64,000 nt of DNA. It comes from Sambucus nigra (taxonomy: Eukaryota; Streptophyta; Magnoliopsida; Dipsacales; Adoxaceae). Positions 11,961-23,590 of this stretch are shown one piece after another. The position numbers and the translations under genes were made by a program. The notes under the pieces were generated by a model that saw only the letters and a list, made by a program, of their open reading frames with translations, did not search any database and was not told the origin of the DNA. The stretch's first letter is position 1, and every line of letters starts with the position of its first letter. The stretch lies in assembly GCA_949130495.1 (NCBI GenBank), contig OX422214.1, positions 256,436,187 to 256,500,186 on the forward strand. Reading direction: 5' to 3'.

Positions 11961-12304
11961 AAGAAGGGTGAGGAGGCTTACTCAGAATGATCCCTCCCCA
12001 AGTGACCTCCTCACCAAGATTTGTTACTCAGAAATATATTAAAGTACTGACATATTACTTTCTTATACAGGTAGCCCGATTGAGCAAGAAGGGCTTAAAA
12101 AGTCAAGTTGGGATCTCTTGGTAGTTTTGACATGGTGGCTAAGGAATATGGTTTGTTAAGAAAGCTCAACCACTTACGACTTTAAGATTAAGAGAATACT
12201 AATAGAAAGACCTTTAGGATCACCCAGCGTTGGCACAGTCACACCCAAGTAAGCAACCAAGAGGTTGGTCACAAGAAATGAATAATTTATAAATTGATTT
12301 TTAA

Positions 12305-12430
12305 GAGGGGGTCCTCAAGGCCCCCTCTCAACTTTACAAAAATTTTAAAGGAGGTGGTCCTTGAGATCCTCCTCAAATTTATAAAAGATTTTAGAGAAGG
12401 TGGTCCTCGCGACCCCTCTCAAGTTTACAA
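12305..12430. repeat. Three ~45-55 bp tandem units with variable inverted repeats
   Basis: Units begin GAGGGGGTCCTC, GGAGGTGGTCCTTG and GAAGGTGGTCCTCG, and each ends with CC(C)TC(T/C)TCAA...TTTA. Each has complementary ends (for example GAGGGGG/CCCCCTC and GGAGG/CCTCC). They lie about 230-350 bp upstream of the TATA box. Confidence 0.65.
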
Positions 12431-12658
12431 AGTTTGTACAACAAGTTAGCTTTTCAAAAGATATTTACCAAATAAGATATTTTGTCTGCGATCCCAGACA
12501 TATTTGCTTTTTGACTTTAGTTTGCACCAGGTGGCACCTATTAGAAGGGACAGGCGGCTGCACACAAGTAGGGATAAATGGTACATTACAGACCTTGTCC
12601 CTCACTAACCCCCTCTATTTTGGCACCCAAAATTACCAACTCAACCTTAGTTCCCAAT

Positions 12659-12666
12659 TATAAATA
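12659..12666 (+). promoter_or_regulatory. TATA box of second Tat-like LTR
   Basis: TATAAATA preceded by CCAAT-like CCAATTA. It lies about 370 bp before the LTR end, a plausible core promoter. Confidence 0.5.
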
Positions 12667-13038
12667 GGACCCCCTATGTAAGGTCAAGTCACAATCAGAA
12701 ACTCAAGTCATACCGTTACCCTGTCAAAATCACACCAGACCACCAGTATTTTCTCCGTCATCTCTATCTAAGTGTTGGGTGCTTATTTCTTCACTCCCAC
12801 CTTAACATCCATCATTCTCAGGAGATCCTCTTGAGAAAAGTTGTTATTATTATTGTGAAGTTCATCTTCTTACAGGAGGTGGATCTAGCTACGATTCTAT
12901 TTTACCAAAAAAGGGAAGGTTTTACCAGCTGCTTCTCTAGAAACCATTAAAGACCTTTGAGGTAGAGTTCATTGAAGTGGGTCACGCCTCACCCATTCAG
13001 TATCTTACCAGACCCCAGTCACACTACCTTCCTACATT

Positions 13039-13057
13039 TGGCGACTCCACTGGGGAT
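13039..13057 (+). other. Primer-binding site, tRNA-Arg
   Basis: TGGCGACTCCACTGGGGAT is a perfect complement of the 3' end of plant tRNA-Arg(ACG). It lies two bases after the LTR. Confidence 0.92.
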
Positions 13058-13120
13058 GTATTTTCACTTTCATAGACAAAGAAGGTTTTAATATATCTAA
13101 GCAACTAGTTTTTTAAGACA

Positions 13121-14565
13121 TTCCACCTGTAAATGGAACTCAAAGTGATGAGACTGCTCAAGAGGATGTGGTAGTCACCAGAACTACGACACCTTCTCCT
13201 TAGGGGGTAGACTAGCTCACCGACAGTAGCTCCGAAGATAGGTATGAACCTTATGGGCATGTTTTTTGAGTTTTTGAAACAAAACATTATGAACTTGACA
13301 AGTTTGGGTCAAGGTTGTGTAACACCAGCAGCTGCCCCCTTTGGAGTGGCAGCCACTCCTACAGCGATTCTGGCAGAAGTGGCTCCATCATTAAAGGTGG
13401 TGCCGAAGCAAGTTGTGGAACCATTAAGTTCACTAGAAGCAAAGGGCATGAATTTGGAGGAATCTCCCTCTGAAGATGTTACTATAGCGGAGGTGAGGAA
13501 GCTGATTTCCTACTCTTAGAGAGAAGCACCTCATCTATACATGGAGCTATAGGACCCTTACCCATAAGCTGTGAATGAGAATTCATACTCGGAGGGGTAT
13601 AGTCCACCAAAATTTATCAAGTTCAATGGCAATGGGGAGAATCCAAGAGAGCGCATGAAGAGATTCGTCGAGTACTTAGGAGTGCATGGAAATACTAATG
13701 ATCTGATATTGAGGGAGTTCTATAAGACACTTACAGAGATGGCCAACATGTGGTACTCCCACTTGGCACCCAACAACACCCCACATGGGAAGAAATGAGG
13801 AGGCTATTTCTCCAAAAGTTCTTTGTAACAGAGGATGAGTTCACGTTGAGACACTTGGTGCAGGACATGCAAAATTCAACTGAGTAGTTAATGCAATATA
13901 TCAAGCATTTTCACGAGAGGGCACTGGATGTCCATGAGGAGGTGATAGAGTCAAGGCAACTTCAAATATGTGTCGAGGGGCTCTTGGAGGAGTACAAGCT
14001 CCATTTGGTTAATAATATGAGAGATGGAATTTTTAGAGAGTTTACCAGGGCTTCCAGCAATATAGCCATGATAATCCATCCTAGGTGCTCAAGTTGGAGG
14101 GCAAAGGTGCCACTGACTTTTGGAAGGTTTCAAGTCTCTAGGAGAAAAGCAGTCAATTATGTGGATAAAAGTTCAAAGGGAAAGAAGGAAGGCCCCGAAT
14201 CTAAAAGCAACAGCCCAAGTAAAAAGTGAAAGCTTGGAGAGGATGACCCGCCACCACTACCTTACAGTGTAGCAGAAGCAATGGATTGTTATCGTACATT
14301 AGTGCGAGAGGCGATAGCAGGCCCCCTTCATTTGAGTGGGAAAATCCTAATAGAAGGTGACAAAGTTAATCCTAAGTATTATGAATTACATTATAGGAGG
14401 AAACTTTCCACTAAGGACTACTACTATCTAAGGAGGATCATTGGCGAGCAGGTGGCCAATGGCATGTTGCAAATACCTCCTGTAGATGTTAACAAGAACC
14501 CACTCCCAACGCATCACTTTGGAACTACAAATATGGTAGTTGCATATGATGAAGAAGAATCTTGA
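13121..14565 (+). pseudogene. Gag of second Tat-like element
   Basis: Open pieces at 13244-13519, 13571-13798, 13891-14229 and 14281-14565 form a gag. The core reads PPKFIKFNGNGENPRERMKR and LREFYKTLTEMANMWYSHLA, typical of retrotransposon gag. Around 14390-14450 the zinc knuckle is degenerate: YELHYRRKLSTKDYYYLRR keeps the spacing but tyrosines replace the cysteines. It is broken by stops at 13517, 13796 (shift), 13889 and 14227. Confidence 0.75.
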
Positions 14566-15134
14566 GATCTAATGGAGTGGGAACGTGAGCAAGAGGGGAG
14601 GCACGAGAAGTGGTTCTTCACTCCTAACCAAGAAAAGTTTGGAAGTGAGGAAGTCGAGCAAGCGAACCTCCTAGAAGGAAAAGTGGATGTCATCATTTCA
14701 CTAGAATTGAAGGAGGGACATATGAGGCAGAGTACGTCTGTAATGCCCAAACATATCAAGTGGGCTTAGACTCTGAATGTGAAGCTATAGCGAAGAGTCC
14801 TAAGTTCAAGTGGTTCTTTGACCAAATAGGAGTAAAGTATGACACCAGAGTAGTCATAACAAGAAAGGTTTTGGAAGCAGTAAAACAACATGGAGACCCC
14901 TCACTAAATTGGCAGGGACTAATTGGGAGGTTGATAAAAAGACACACTTCTAATGTGTTATTTTCTGGGGCAGACAAGCAGCTGCCCTACTTCCACAACC
15001 GCCTATTATACGTGATAGCTATGATCAAAGGAATATCCTTCCCCAGGGCGTTGATGGATGGAGTGGCCTCTATTAATATTATGCCAATCATTGTGTTGTA
15101 TGAATAGGGGATTGATCAAGAGAAGATAGTACTT

Positions 15135-15326
15135 GTGACGCTAGTGATTTCAGGATTTAACAGCACTGACATGCAATCCCTCGAATATGTTAATGTGGGT
15201 ATTAAGTTGGGAAATTTTACTTCCCACATCAAGTTTCATGTCATCAATGCCACTACCATCTACCAGTTGCTCATTAGAAGGGTATGGATGCATACCCATG
15301 GCATAGTACCCTCCACCTACGACTAA
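15135..15326 (+). pseudogene. Protease C-terminal part of second Tat-like element
   Basis: Reads ...GFNSTDMQSLEYVNVGI..., then FHVINATTIYQLLIRRVWMH, matching the downstream half of plant gypsy proteases (the usual LLLGRPWIH appears as LLIRRVWMH). The upstream part, 15003-15107 (ALMDGVASINIMPI), corresponds to the active-site loop, where D-G-V-A-S stands for the usual DNGSS. Both the active site and the LGR motif are altered. Confidence 0.65.
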
Positions 15327-15822
15327 TGTGCAAAAGCCAACATTTGAGGAACATATATCATAATCAAAGGAACACATAAGCCCTTTTCTATTAAAGATGC
15401 CGACCTGGTCGATGCGATATTTTACACAGAACTGGACGAAGAAAGGAAGGGTTCTGTAAGAAAATTAGAGGAAAGGCTAGTGGTTAGAGGAGGTGCTTAG
15501 CCAAAAAATTTTGTCCATGATTGTTTGGTGGAGAAGATGATCCCCCACATAGTAAAATGTAAGAGGAAGGTCAAGGAGGTAGCCAAACCTCCTCCAACTT
15601 ACAAGAAGGTGGACCTACCTGATGTGAAAGTCAAAATGCCACTTACAACGGTCTGTGCAGGCGGCGCTCTGGGATGAGAGCAGTGACCTGACACTAAAAT
15701 GCTTTACGGTGGATGAATACCACATCATTAAACATAGCGACGTACCATAAGAGGCTCCAGAGCGCATGCAAGATGGACCAGGGAGTAACTGCAAGAGCTA
15801 GAGGAAATCAACGTGAAAGTAG

Positions 15823-16734
15823 ATGGGGGAAACTAGACCAATTTTAATTTCTAAGATTCTGGACGCAAAGCAAAAGGGAGAGCTCATTAACCTGCTCAAA
15901 GAGTTCACTAACATATTTTCCCAGAAATACACGGAGACGCCAGGGATAGATCCAGAAGTGAGCTCCCACAAACTAAATGTTCTTCCCAATTCTCTTCCAG
16001 TCAGGAAATCAACTCGTACATACAAAGCTGACCTCAACCTAAATATAAATTCGAAAATAGAGAAAATGTTGGTGGCGGGGTTTATTAAGCTTATACAATA
16101 TCCTGTATGGCTCTCTAGCATTGTACCTGTGGCGAAAAAGAACGAGTCAAATTTAAATTTTTGTGGACTTCGTGACTTAAATCGAGCATATCTCAAGGAT
16201 GGGTATGTCGGTTATAATCAGATTAAGATGGACCCGGTGGATGCAGAGAAGACTGACTTTCGCACGCCATTAGGAAACTTCCATTATACATTCATGCCAT
16301 TTGGATTATATAATGCTAGGGACACCTATCAACGGACCATGGTGGCGATCTTCCATGATTTGTTTCATAATATACTAGAATTCTATGTGGATGATCTGGT
16401 GGTGAAGTCCAAAAGAGAAAGAAATCATATATAAGACCTCTGGAGAGTGTTTGAGATATGTCATAGGTATAAGTTTTTGTTAAACCCCTCAAAGTTTTCC
16501 TTTGGGGTCACAGCAGGGAACTTTTTGGGATTCATTATGAATAAGAAGGGAGTGAAAGTTGATGCAGAAAAGAAGAAGGAAATCATGATAATTCCACCCG
16601 GTCAAAGGCAGTTCAAGAGCTTCTTGGGGAAGGTGTCCTACCTAAAAAGGTTCATACTTGCGCTGGCTGAGGTGACCCACCCATTTACACCCCTGTTAAA
16701 AGACAAAGCCATGTGGACCTGGGGAGATAAATAG
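15823..16734 (+). pseudogene. Reverse transcriptase of second Tat-like element, with in-frame deletion
   Basis: The frame 15823-16434 reads into RT. It has MPFGLYNARDTYQR and the catalytic FYVDDLVVKSK near its end. The sequence jumps from LRDLNRAYLKD straight to GYVGYNQIKMD. In the family about 25-30 residues lie between these points, including the first catalytic aspartate region. The reading frame is kept, so this is an in-frame internal deletion. The piece 16447-16734 continues with the thumb/connection (FLGFIMNKKGVKVD, SFLGKVSYLKRF). A stop at 16432 separates them. Confidence 0.8.
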
Positions 16735-17210
16735 AAGAAATCCTTCAAGAAGATAAGAGAAATTTTAGCCTCTCCATCCACGATGATCCCGCCGAAAGCT
16801 GGGCCACCACTACTTCTCTACCTCACTTCAACAGAAAGGTCCATAGGAGCACTGCTAGCTTAAGAAAATGAAGGAGTAGAGAAGCCGGTGTATTACTTGT
16901 CAAGAGTGATCTCGAGTACAGAATCTAGATATACCAATGTGAAGAGACACTACCTTGCCCTAGTCTTTATGGCTCAAAAGTTGAGACACTACCTGCTAGC
17001 CTTCACAATTCATATAGTCACTAAATGTGACCCTTTCAAGTACCTCCTGGAATGAATGGTACAGGTAGGACAAGCAGCGAGATGGTTCCTATTTTTTTCG
17101 GAATACGATCTAAAGTGCATAGTTCCCAAAGCCATCAAAATTCAAGCAGTAGCATATATGTTGGCCCACTTCCCAAGTGGTAATTTTGATCCCCCCCAAT
17201 GAAGATTTAC
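16735..17210 (+). pseudogene. Gypsy-type RNase H of second Tat-like element
   Basis: Translated through stops, the plus strand reads VEKPVYYLSRVISSTESRYTN and KRHYLALVFMAQKLRHYLLA, the typical Ty3 RNase H C-terminal half. Stops at 16732 and 17054 and others break it. Confidence 0.65.
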
Positions 17211-17245
17211 CTTGGGAAAATTTCCAAGCATTCGTGTAAGAAGAG

Positions 17246-17720
17246 ATGAAGAAGTGGGAAATGGAGTTTGATGGCTCTAGTGATCAAGGAACAAGAGGTG
17301 CGGGTATTATACTCTCAAATAGTAAGGAGAATATCACCCTCTCCTTTAAGATAGACTTCAAATGCTCAAAAAATCAGGTTGAGTATGAGGATATCATTTT
17401 GGGAATGTTAGCAGCACTCCGAAGAGGCATTTGAGTTTTGTGTATATGAGGGGACTCTAACCTGGTGGTGAAATAGGTTAATGGGGATTTTGCCCTCAAA
17501 CATGCTAACTTGGCACCTTACAGATACATAATCCATAAATTGTTGGGGTAGTTCCTAAAAGTAATCATTGTGTGACTTGCACGAACAATAAATAGGCACC
17601 CTGAAGCGCTAGCTATAATAGCCCATAAGTTACACATGGATGATCCAGAAGCAATAATCACAGTACGATGGAGAATAGTACGTACCATAGTGAAGTCCTT
17701 ATTTCAAAGCAATGAGCTGA
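17246..17720 (+). pseudogene. Archaeal-type (second) RNase H of Tat lineage
   Basis: The segment EMEFDGSSDQGTRGAGIIL, then NQVEYEDIILGM, then GDSNLVVK after a stop, shows the acidic residues expected for a second, archaeal-type RNase H. This domain is a known acquisition of the Tat lineage and follows the gypsy RNase H here as expected. Stops at 17432, 17447 and 17476 inactivate it. Confidence 0.75.
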
Positions 17721-18239
17721 AAGATTAGAGGCACCTGGTTGTAAAACAGCTAGAAATAAGAGAAGGGATAATGAAGATGTTAGAATTCTCTAACTACCAC
17801 CTACTTCATGGAACACTTTACTTCAAGATCCATGGAGGGTTCTTATCAGAGTTTGTTGGAGAAAAGGAAGCTATAGAGAGGTTGGTAGAGATGCATGAAA
17901 AGCATTATGGGGATACTGATCCCTCTTTATAATCGGTTGCAGTGTGAGGCTACTATTGAGGGCATAGGCTTATCTTCTTCAATAAGGTTGTTTAAAGTGC
18001 CAAACCCATTTTGATTAGCCAGTCGAAGCTAAGTTTGTGGAGACCTTTGAATACTGGAGGCAACCATACATATCCTATCTAAAAGACGATGAGTTTCCCA
18101 TGAAAAGAGCATATGAAAATTTATCTCCGAAAGAAAGTAGACCATTTTTACTTGGTAGAAGGAGAGATCTATATGAAAGGATACAATGAGAAGGCACTGA
18201 AATGTATAGCCAAAAAAAATACAGGGAGAGTGTTGAAGG

Positions 18240-19280
18240 AAGGTCATGATCCCTCTAATATGTGAGGTGCCAAACTGTACGACCAAATAACGACGTTGGG
18301 GTACTACTGGCTAACCATGGAGGCTAACTTTGTCGGTTATGTGAATAAATGTAGATTCTTTTAAGCGCATGGCAACATGGTACATGCCCCTTCAATTAGC
18401 TTACAAAGCCTATCATCTCCCTACCCTTTCCACACATGGGCATTCGACCTGGTTGGAAAAATCATCCTAGCATATCATAGCAAAGCTTTTATCATTGTGG
18501 CTACGTAATCATATACCAAATGGGTAGAGGTCATTCCTCTAAGAAGGGTGACTGCACAAGTGGTAACCCTATTTATCAAAGAGTATATCATATTCAGGTG
18601 TGGTATACCCAAAGTGATTCTAATAGATAATGGGAAACAGTTCGTATGCAAAAAGATGGCTCTTCTCATGGATAAATATAAGGTTGTTCACAATAGTTAG
18701 ACCATATCCTACCCAAAAGAAAATGGCCAAGTGAAGGCCACCAATAAGACCCTGATCAGTATCTTAAAGAATATGTTCGAGGACATGTCAGGGGCATGGG
18801 ATGAGAACTACCCATGGTAATTTGGGCTTATCGCACTTTAAAAAGAAAGCAGATTGGGTTTACCCCCATTCTCATTGGTATTGGGACCAAAGTTATCCTA
18901 CTATTGGAATTGGCAGTACCCTCAGCAAGAGTCACTCTAAGAAACGGAATCATTTCTAATCCAAGACATGTGCAGTTGGAGGCACTGGACGAACATAGAG
19001 ACAAAGAGAAAAAGAACTTTAAAATCTATACCCAGCAACTGTCCAGAACCTATGAAACTTAGTCAAGCCCAGAGAGTTCCAGATGGGGGATTTGATGCTT
19101 CGTGCATCCACTCATCACCTCCGTAGCATGTCAGCATCAAAGTTCAAACCCAATTGGGAAGGCCCCTTTGTGGTGAGGGTGTAGGCAAGTTCTGGTACTG
19201 CCAGATCTCGGAGCCAGAGAGTGACTGTCTCCAATCCATCAACTACAAATGTCTAAAGAGGTACTATGCTTGGTTTTTAT
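18240..19280 (+). pseudogene. Integrase of second Tat-like element, catalytic Glu replaced by Lys
   Basis: In one frame the catalytic core runs from FHTWAFDLVG (first Asp codon 18446-18448), through ILIDNGKQF (second Asp 18626-18628), to NGQVKATNKT, where the third catalytic residue falls 36 codons after the second Asp. The spacing fits D,D(35)E, but the codon is AAG (Lys, 18734-18736), not Glu. Frame stops occur at 18361, 18507 and 18700. The C-terminal tail (GDLMLRASTHHLR..., FKPNWEGPFVV) ends near 19280. Confidence 0.8.
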
Positions 19281-19677
19281 TAAATTTCATTTCTGAAAAA
19301 TAATTTAAGCTTCCATCTCTAATACCAAAAAAGTTCTTTTTTGTAAAAAAATGATAGAGCAACACCATCTTGTAAACAGTACACAGTATGAACAGAAATG
19401 AATATCAACATTTTTATGCTCACTGTACAGATGATTTTTTTTTTTCATTTTGCTTACTTACCTACTGTATGAGGTAGATGCACTAGAATAGTTTAGAATA
19501 CTCTCTACTAGGCTAGAAGAGGGTACAGGTAAAAATATCTTTTATCATTACACTTCGGGGGTACATTTATCTTAAGAGAAGAGTATATTTGGCAAAGTCC
19601 TTCCAGAAATAACAGACAAAGGGTTTTATCCTTGCCACTAGACCAGTAGGAGGACATCCTCTAAGTAATGATAGAAA

Positions 19678-19713
<36 letters not shown>

Positions 19714-20990
19714 TAGGGTATGCCCGTGCCTGAAGTCACACTGATAATCAAAAAAGGGCGAAAATTTACAAAATATGTAATTGCAAATCGATAAAAATTT
19801 TATCCCCCAACAAAAAAAAATGAAATTTCAAAAAATTGACCATAATATCTTTTATTTATAAGACTATCCACCCTGCTTAACAAATAACAAATAGTTCAAT
19901 AACATTCAAATAGTATGCTCATGCCTAAAGGAATAACGAACACTTCCAAAAAACTGCATCGACTATGGCTTGTAATCATAGAATTTATTATAACAATTTA
20001 GAAAAATTGGGAAAAATTTCCCCTTTTTATAGGACTATCTACTTGTTTAAGAGACCAAAACTACTCAAGTATACAAATAGTCCATCCCACCCCTTATATA
20101 AATCAAATCATCAATTTATGACTACAATAGACTTCAGATATGATTACGCAAAAAATCATTATTGACAATTTTACCATAAAAACGATGATAAAAATAATAT
20201 TTAAACACTTGTAATGGGGAGTGATTATAAAATAATACTTTAAAAAATTTACCAATCTAATAGAAAATATAAATCGTCGATGGATCAAACAACTCGTGGC
20301 ACATTTGTATTGGGGTGGAATGGGACGCAATGTTGAACGTGATCCCATATTCAAGCTTATAATTGACATGTTCTGCTCATATTTGTCATAATCTAAAAGC
20401 CAAATAGCAAAAAATAGATGTGTCAATTCAAATCCATAATAATTATATACAAACAACACCTTATTAAAGTAGCTCACAAAAGTTCGGAGCATACCTACCT
20501 ATTATTTTCTACTCTTCTTCATATCAATCTTGATCGCCATCTGCATCTTCATCTACATACAAAAGTCTATTTCAGGGCAAACCTCCTGTAATATTACATG
20601 AAATTGAACACGTAAATTGACCCTGTGCATAAAATGAGATGCATAACATCATAATAATACCTAGGCTCAAATACTATCTACAACCAAGAACATCAAACCA
20701 TTTAAAGAACCATTTGTTGTTCATAAATATGATTAATTATGAGAATATAATGCCCCAAAAGAGACCGTTTTTAGGGCAAATCTGTAAAATAATGAAATGG
20801 GGAAATTTGTAAAAGAATGAAATTTTTCAATATGTCTTTCCTTTTCCCAAATTAATAATTGCTACTAGTGTAATACTTTAGCCCCTTGTGGGTGTTTTTT
20901 ATAGTTTATCCATATCCATATCTTTAACCCAGTAATTCCCTTTTATATAACAGCTACCAAAAACACAGGGATACTTGATCACCATAGTTT
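19281..20990. other. AT-rich sequence without recognised gene
   Basis: Beyond the truncated Tat-like element I see no LTR and no protein similarity. The frames at 19965-20165 (plus) and 20492-20103 (minus) have no recognisable motif. The stretch contains a TA/CA microsatellite at 19681-19713. Confidence 0.5.
19681..19713. repeat. (TA)n(CA)n microsatellite
   Basis: A short TA run followed by about twelve CA dinucleotides. Confidence 0.95.
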
Positions 20991-20992
20991 TA

Positions 20993-21145
20993 GGGTGTGT
21001 TTGATTAGAGTGGATCGGATAAATTTTCTAGGAATTTCAAGATGTCCGAAATGTGAACTATCATGTTGGATATCAAACGCATCAAAGTTGGATAATATAG
21101 AATCTCCATGTTTTCAATAGAAAATATTTGCAATCAAACACACCT
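20993..21145. mobile_element. Tourist-like (PIF/Harbinger) MITE, 153 bp
   Basis: Terminal inverted repeats GGGTGTGTTTGATT (20993-21006) and its complement AATCAAACACACCT (21132-21145) match in 13 of 14 positions. TTA directly flanks both ends (20990-20992 and 21146-21148), the three-base target duplication typical of PIF/Harbinger elements. There is no coding capacity. Confidence 0.8.
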
Positions 21146-21204
21146 TTATAGAATGGGTTTTGTAACATCTGAAAATACCTTGAATGCTCTCAGTTCTCAG
21201 TCTT

Positions 21205-21590
21205 AAGGGCATCTCAAGAGTGAGTTTCATTTCCTGTAGGGGTCGCACGATCTAACACAATCTCTTTCCCAAGTATTCTACGCTCTTTCTGTGAACAAGT
21301 GTCAAGAAACCAAATCCTCAAGATATTTTCTTGTCATCCTTCGGAAGACAAACATCTTAAACATGGCCAAATTGACTGAAATGTAACCGCACATCAACAA
21401 CTATTGCCTCGGCCGGAATTCGTCCTATAAAAAGCCTATTTTTTTCGTGTATCAGTTGAAACTGTCGAAGGAATAACAGAGCAGTCGTTTTCCCAGCAGC
21501 ACCAAGCGTCACTCTATCATCCTCCAACTTCTCTGATGTATTTTTCTCAACTTCAATATCAATTCGGAGATTAGAAAATCTGCAATAAGT
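21205..21590 (-). pseudogene. RRM-domain (hnRNP-like) RNA-binding protein pseudogene
   Basis: On the minus strand, after an acceptor-like TTATTGCAG at ~21585, the frame reads RLFIGRIPAEAIVVDVRLHF then SQFGHV. This is the first half of an RNA recognition motif with RNP2 (LFIGRI, 21434-21417). In the same frame it goes on through a TAA to DVCLPKDDKK, then a TGA exactly where the first arginine of RNP1 should be (21319-21317), then GFGFLTL. A one-base shift later leads to EIVLDRATP. The pattern fits plant hnRNP-like proteins with (R)GFGFVTF. CGA to TGA is a typical decay step. The source gene cannot be named. Confidence 0.75.
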
Positions 21591-23590
21591 GATTATATAG
21601 AGCGTTAACTTTTTTGAGCAGATTGAAATGATAAACAACTGAAAAATGTGCAATATGTAATTTTGAAAGCTGATAAGAACCAAGACCAAATGTATCTGAC
21701 TTTTTTTCACTGAACAAAAGGGTGAAGAATAGATTTAGTGTCAGATATAAATGGCAGCTAGAGACTTAACATTAAAACCTATAAAAAAAATGGATCTTAT
21801 ATATGAGGTAAAACATGGATATAGATCTATTAATAATGTTATACTTGTTAATAATGCCATATATAATTTCATAGCAGCCTTGATTCCAGAATGCCAGTCA
21901 TTGCGGTCACAAAAAATTCCTAATTTCAAGAAAATATTTGTTGGATTTTAGAGAGAGAACTACTGAAATAATAGTCTAATTCCAAGAAAATATTTGCTAG
22001 CTTCCCACTACGCGAGCGAATTATTTATAAAGTTTAATGAATTTGGATACCACAATCATTAACTTTTGGTTTGGTTAGTTCAAAATTAGGCCTCCACAAA
22101 AGATATTACTTCAATATTTATTAGTTAAAGTTGATACAATGAAATCTAATTAAAATGCGTGTGTGTACTGTGTGTTACATGTATTGTGTGAAAGAGAGGC
22201 GGGGGAAGATGGATAAGAGAGGGAGAGAATGAGCGAGGGGTGCATCGGGTGATGGTAGGGTTTGTGTAAAGGGACTCAACCATGTTTTGTCCAAGTTGTG
22301 ATGTCACAATGTTAAATTGTGATGTGGCACAATCTCAAACCCTCAGATTGTTCCAAAAAATTCGATCTGAACCATTAATTCGTTAGTACTATTCAAACAC
22401 CCATCTCCCATATTCGATCAAGGAATTTGTAAAAGGAAATATATAATTATAAACACTGGGTATTCACACTACAAAAAAAAAGTATACTATCTCTGAATTA
22501 ATATAAACTTAATGAACAATCATCATAATCAATATGCTCACCACAATCGATATGCTCACCATAATCAATATGCTTCCGGCAGTGTTCTATGTGAGAGAAA
22601 AAATTAATAAAATAACAAAGTTAGTTTTCAAAAATATCCATAACAAATTTTTAAAAAAAATATCCATTATATATAATGAATATAAAAAACATTTAGGGTT
22701 TATAATGCAATAAAAACGAAAGTAGAAAACAAAATTGCACAAAACTTATCAGAAAATGAACCTTGAAGTAGAATCCATGTTCGATATGTGAAATTACCTG
22801 TAAAAGAAGTAGAAATCGTGAATGAGAAAGGATCAGTCAACAAAATTTGATACCCAAAATGTTAAAAAGGAAAATCCCCAAAAATTAGGGTTTAACGTAA
22901 ACTGAACTTGAATCCAGAATATAAATTAGGGTTTAAAGGAAAATCCCCAAAATATTACCAGTTATTCAATTATTTCAGGATCCTTAATCCTGAATATAAA
23001 AGAGAAGAAACAAAATATTAGTTACACCACAAAAATCAAACCCACAAATACCATAATTCAAAGTTGTCAGATTTAAAAAAATAAAAAATGCACAAATCGT
23101 AACTAATAGGAGAGGTGACATAGAGAGAGGGAAAAACCTAGTTTGTAGCCGAGGCCGATAGTGGGGAGAAAAGAAAAGGTAACTTGTTTGGACGGGAGGA
23201 GTAGAGGGGGCAACAGGGAGGAGTAGGGGCGGGGGCTGAGAGATGTTGTCTCCGGAAGTGTGAGTGAGAGAGAGAGACGAAGCTTCTTTGGAGTTTTTTT
23301 TGGTATGGTTTAATCAATCAACACCATTTTGAGGTTAACACGTGGAGAAAATTGGATTCTAAAAAGAGTGAAGTATGTAATTTACTATTTTCTCCATATT
23401 TTTGAATTTTGGGAAATAGGGGGAAAGGATATGAAGTGTTAAAAAAGAGGGGGAAATAAAATAATAAAGGGACAAAAGAGGAAAAAGAAATCTTTTAATC
23501 CCAACCATTGGATCGTTGCCTTGTTGGCTTCGATCTCAACCGTGAAGTGTCTCCCCATCTTATGAATGGTGAAAACACCATTGTAACTTA
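21591..23590. other. AT-rich, possibly 5' gene remnant upstream of the RRM pseudogene
   Basis: There are no domains. On the minus strand a CT-rich stretch (23300-23100), splice-like TTTTACAG (~22800) and short conserved-looking pieces may be 5' untranslated or intron sequence of the RRM relic, but nothing proves it. A short ~20 bp triplicate (CAATATGCTCACCA type) lies at 22523-22575. Confidence 0.3.

Larger units (their letters stand above)
11140..13036 (+). repeat. 5' LTR of second Tat-like element (left end uncertain)
   Basis: The right end is fixed by CTACA at 13032-13036, two bases before a perfect tRNA-Arg primer site. The LTR contains a ~62 bp tandem array (11240-11960), a second small repeat (12305-12430) and a TATA box at 12659-12666. 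No 3' LTR is present for comparison, so the left boundary is only estimated. Confidence 0.6.
11140..19280 (+). mobile_element. Second Tat/Ogre-like Ty3/gypsy element, decayed, 3' LTR missing
   Basis: The order is LTR, tRNA-Arg primer site, gag, protease, RT, RNase H, a second archaeal-type RNase H, integrase. The dual RNase H plus tRNA-Arg primer is diagnostic of the Tat lineage. Many stops and frameshifts are present. After the integrase C-terminus near 19280 nothing resembles the 5' LTR, so the 3' end is truncated. Confidence 0.85.

Noticed and set aside
13039..13057. Match to a tRNA 3' end as a possible tRNA gene
   Set aside because: Only the reverse complement of the acceptor/T-arm end is present and it sits right after an LTR; it is a primer-binding site. 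The same applies to 4618, 28522, 40579 and 48705.
20103..20492. 129-codon minus-strand frame
   Set aside because: AT-rich, rich in Phe/Ile/Tyr, no motif and no splice or neighbour support; probably chance.
22469..22490. CACTACAAAAAAA, resembling a CACTA transposon terminus
   Set aside because: No matching inverted terminus (TTTTTTGTAGTG) within a plausible distance and no target duplication seen.
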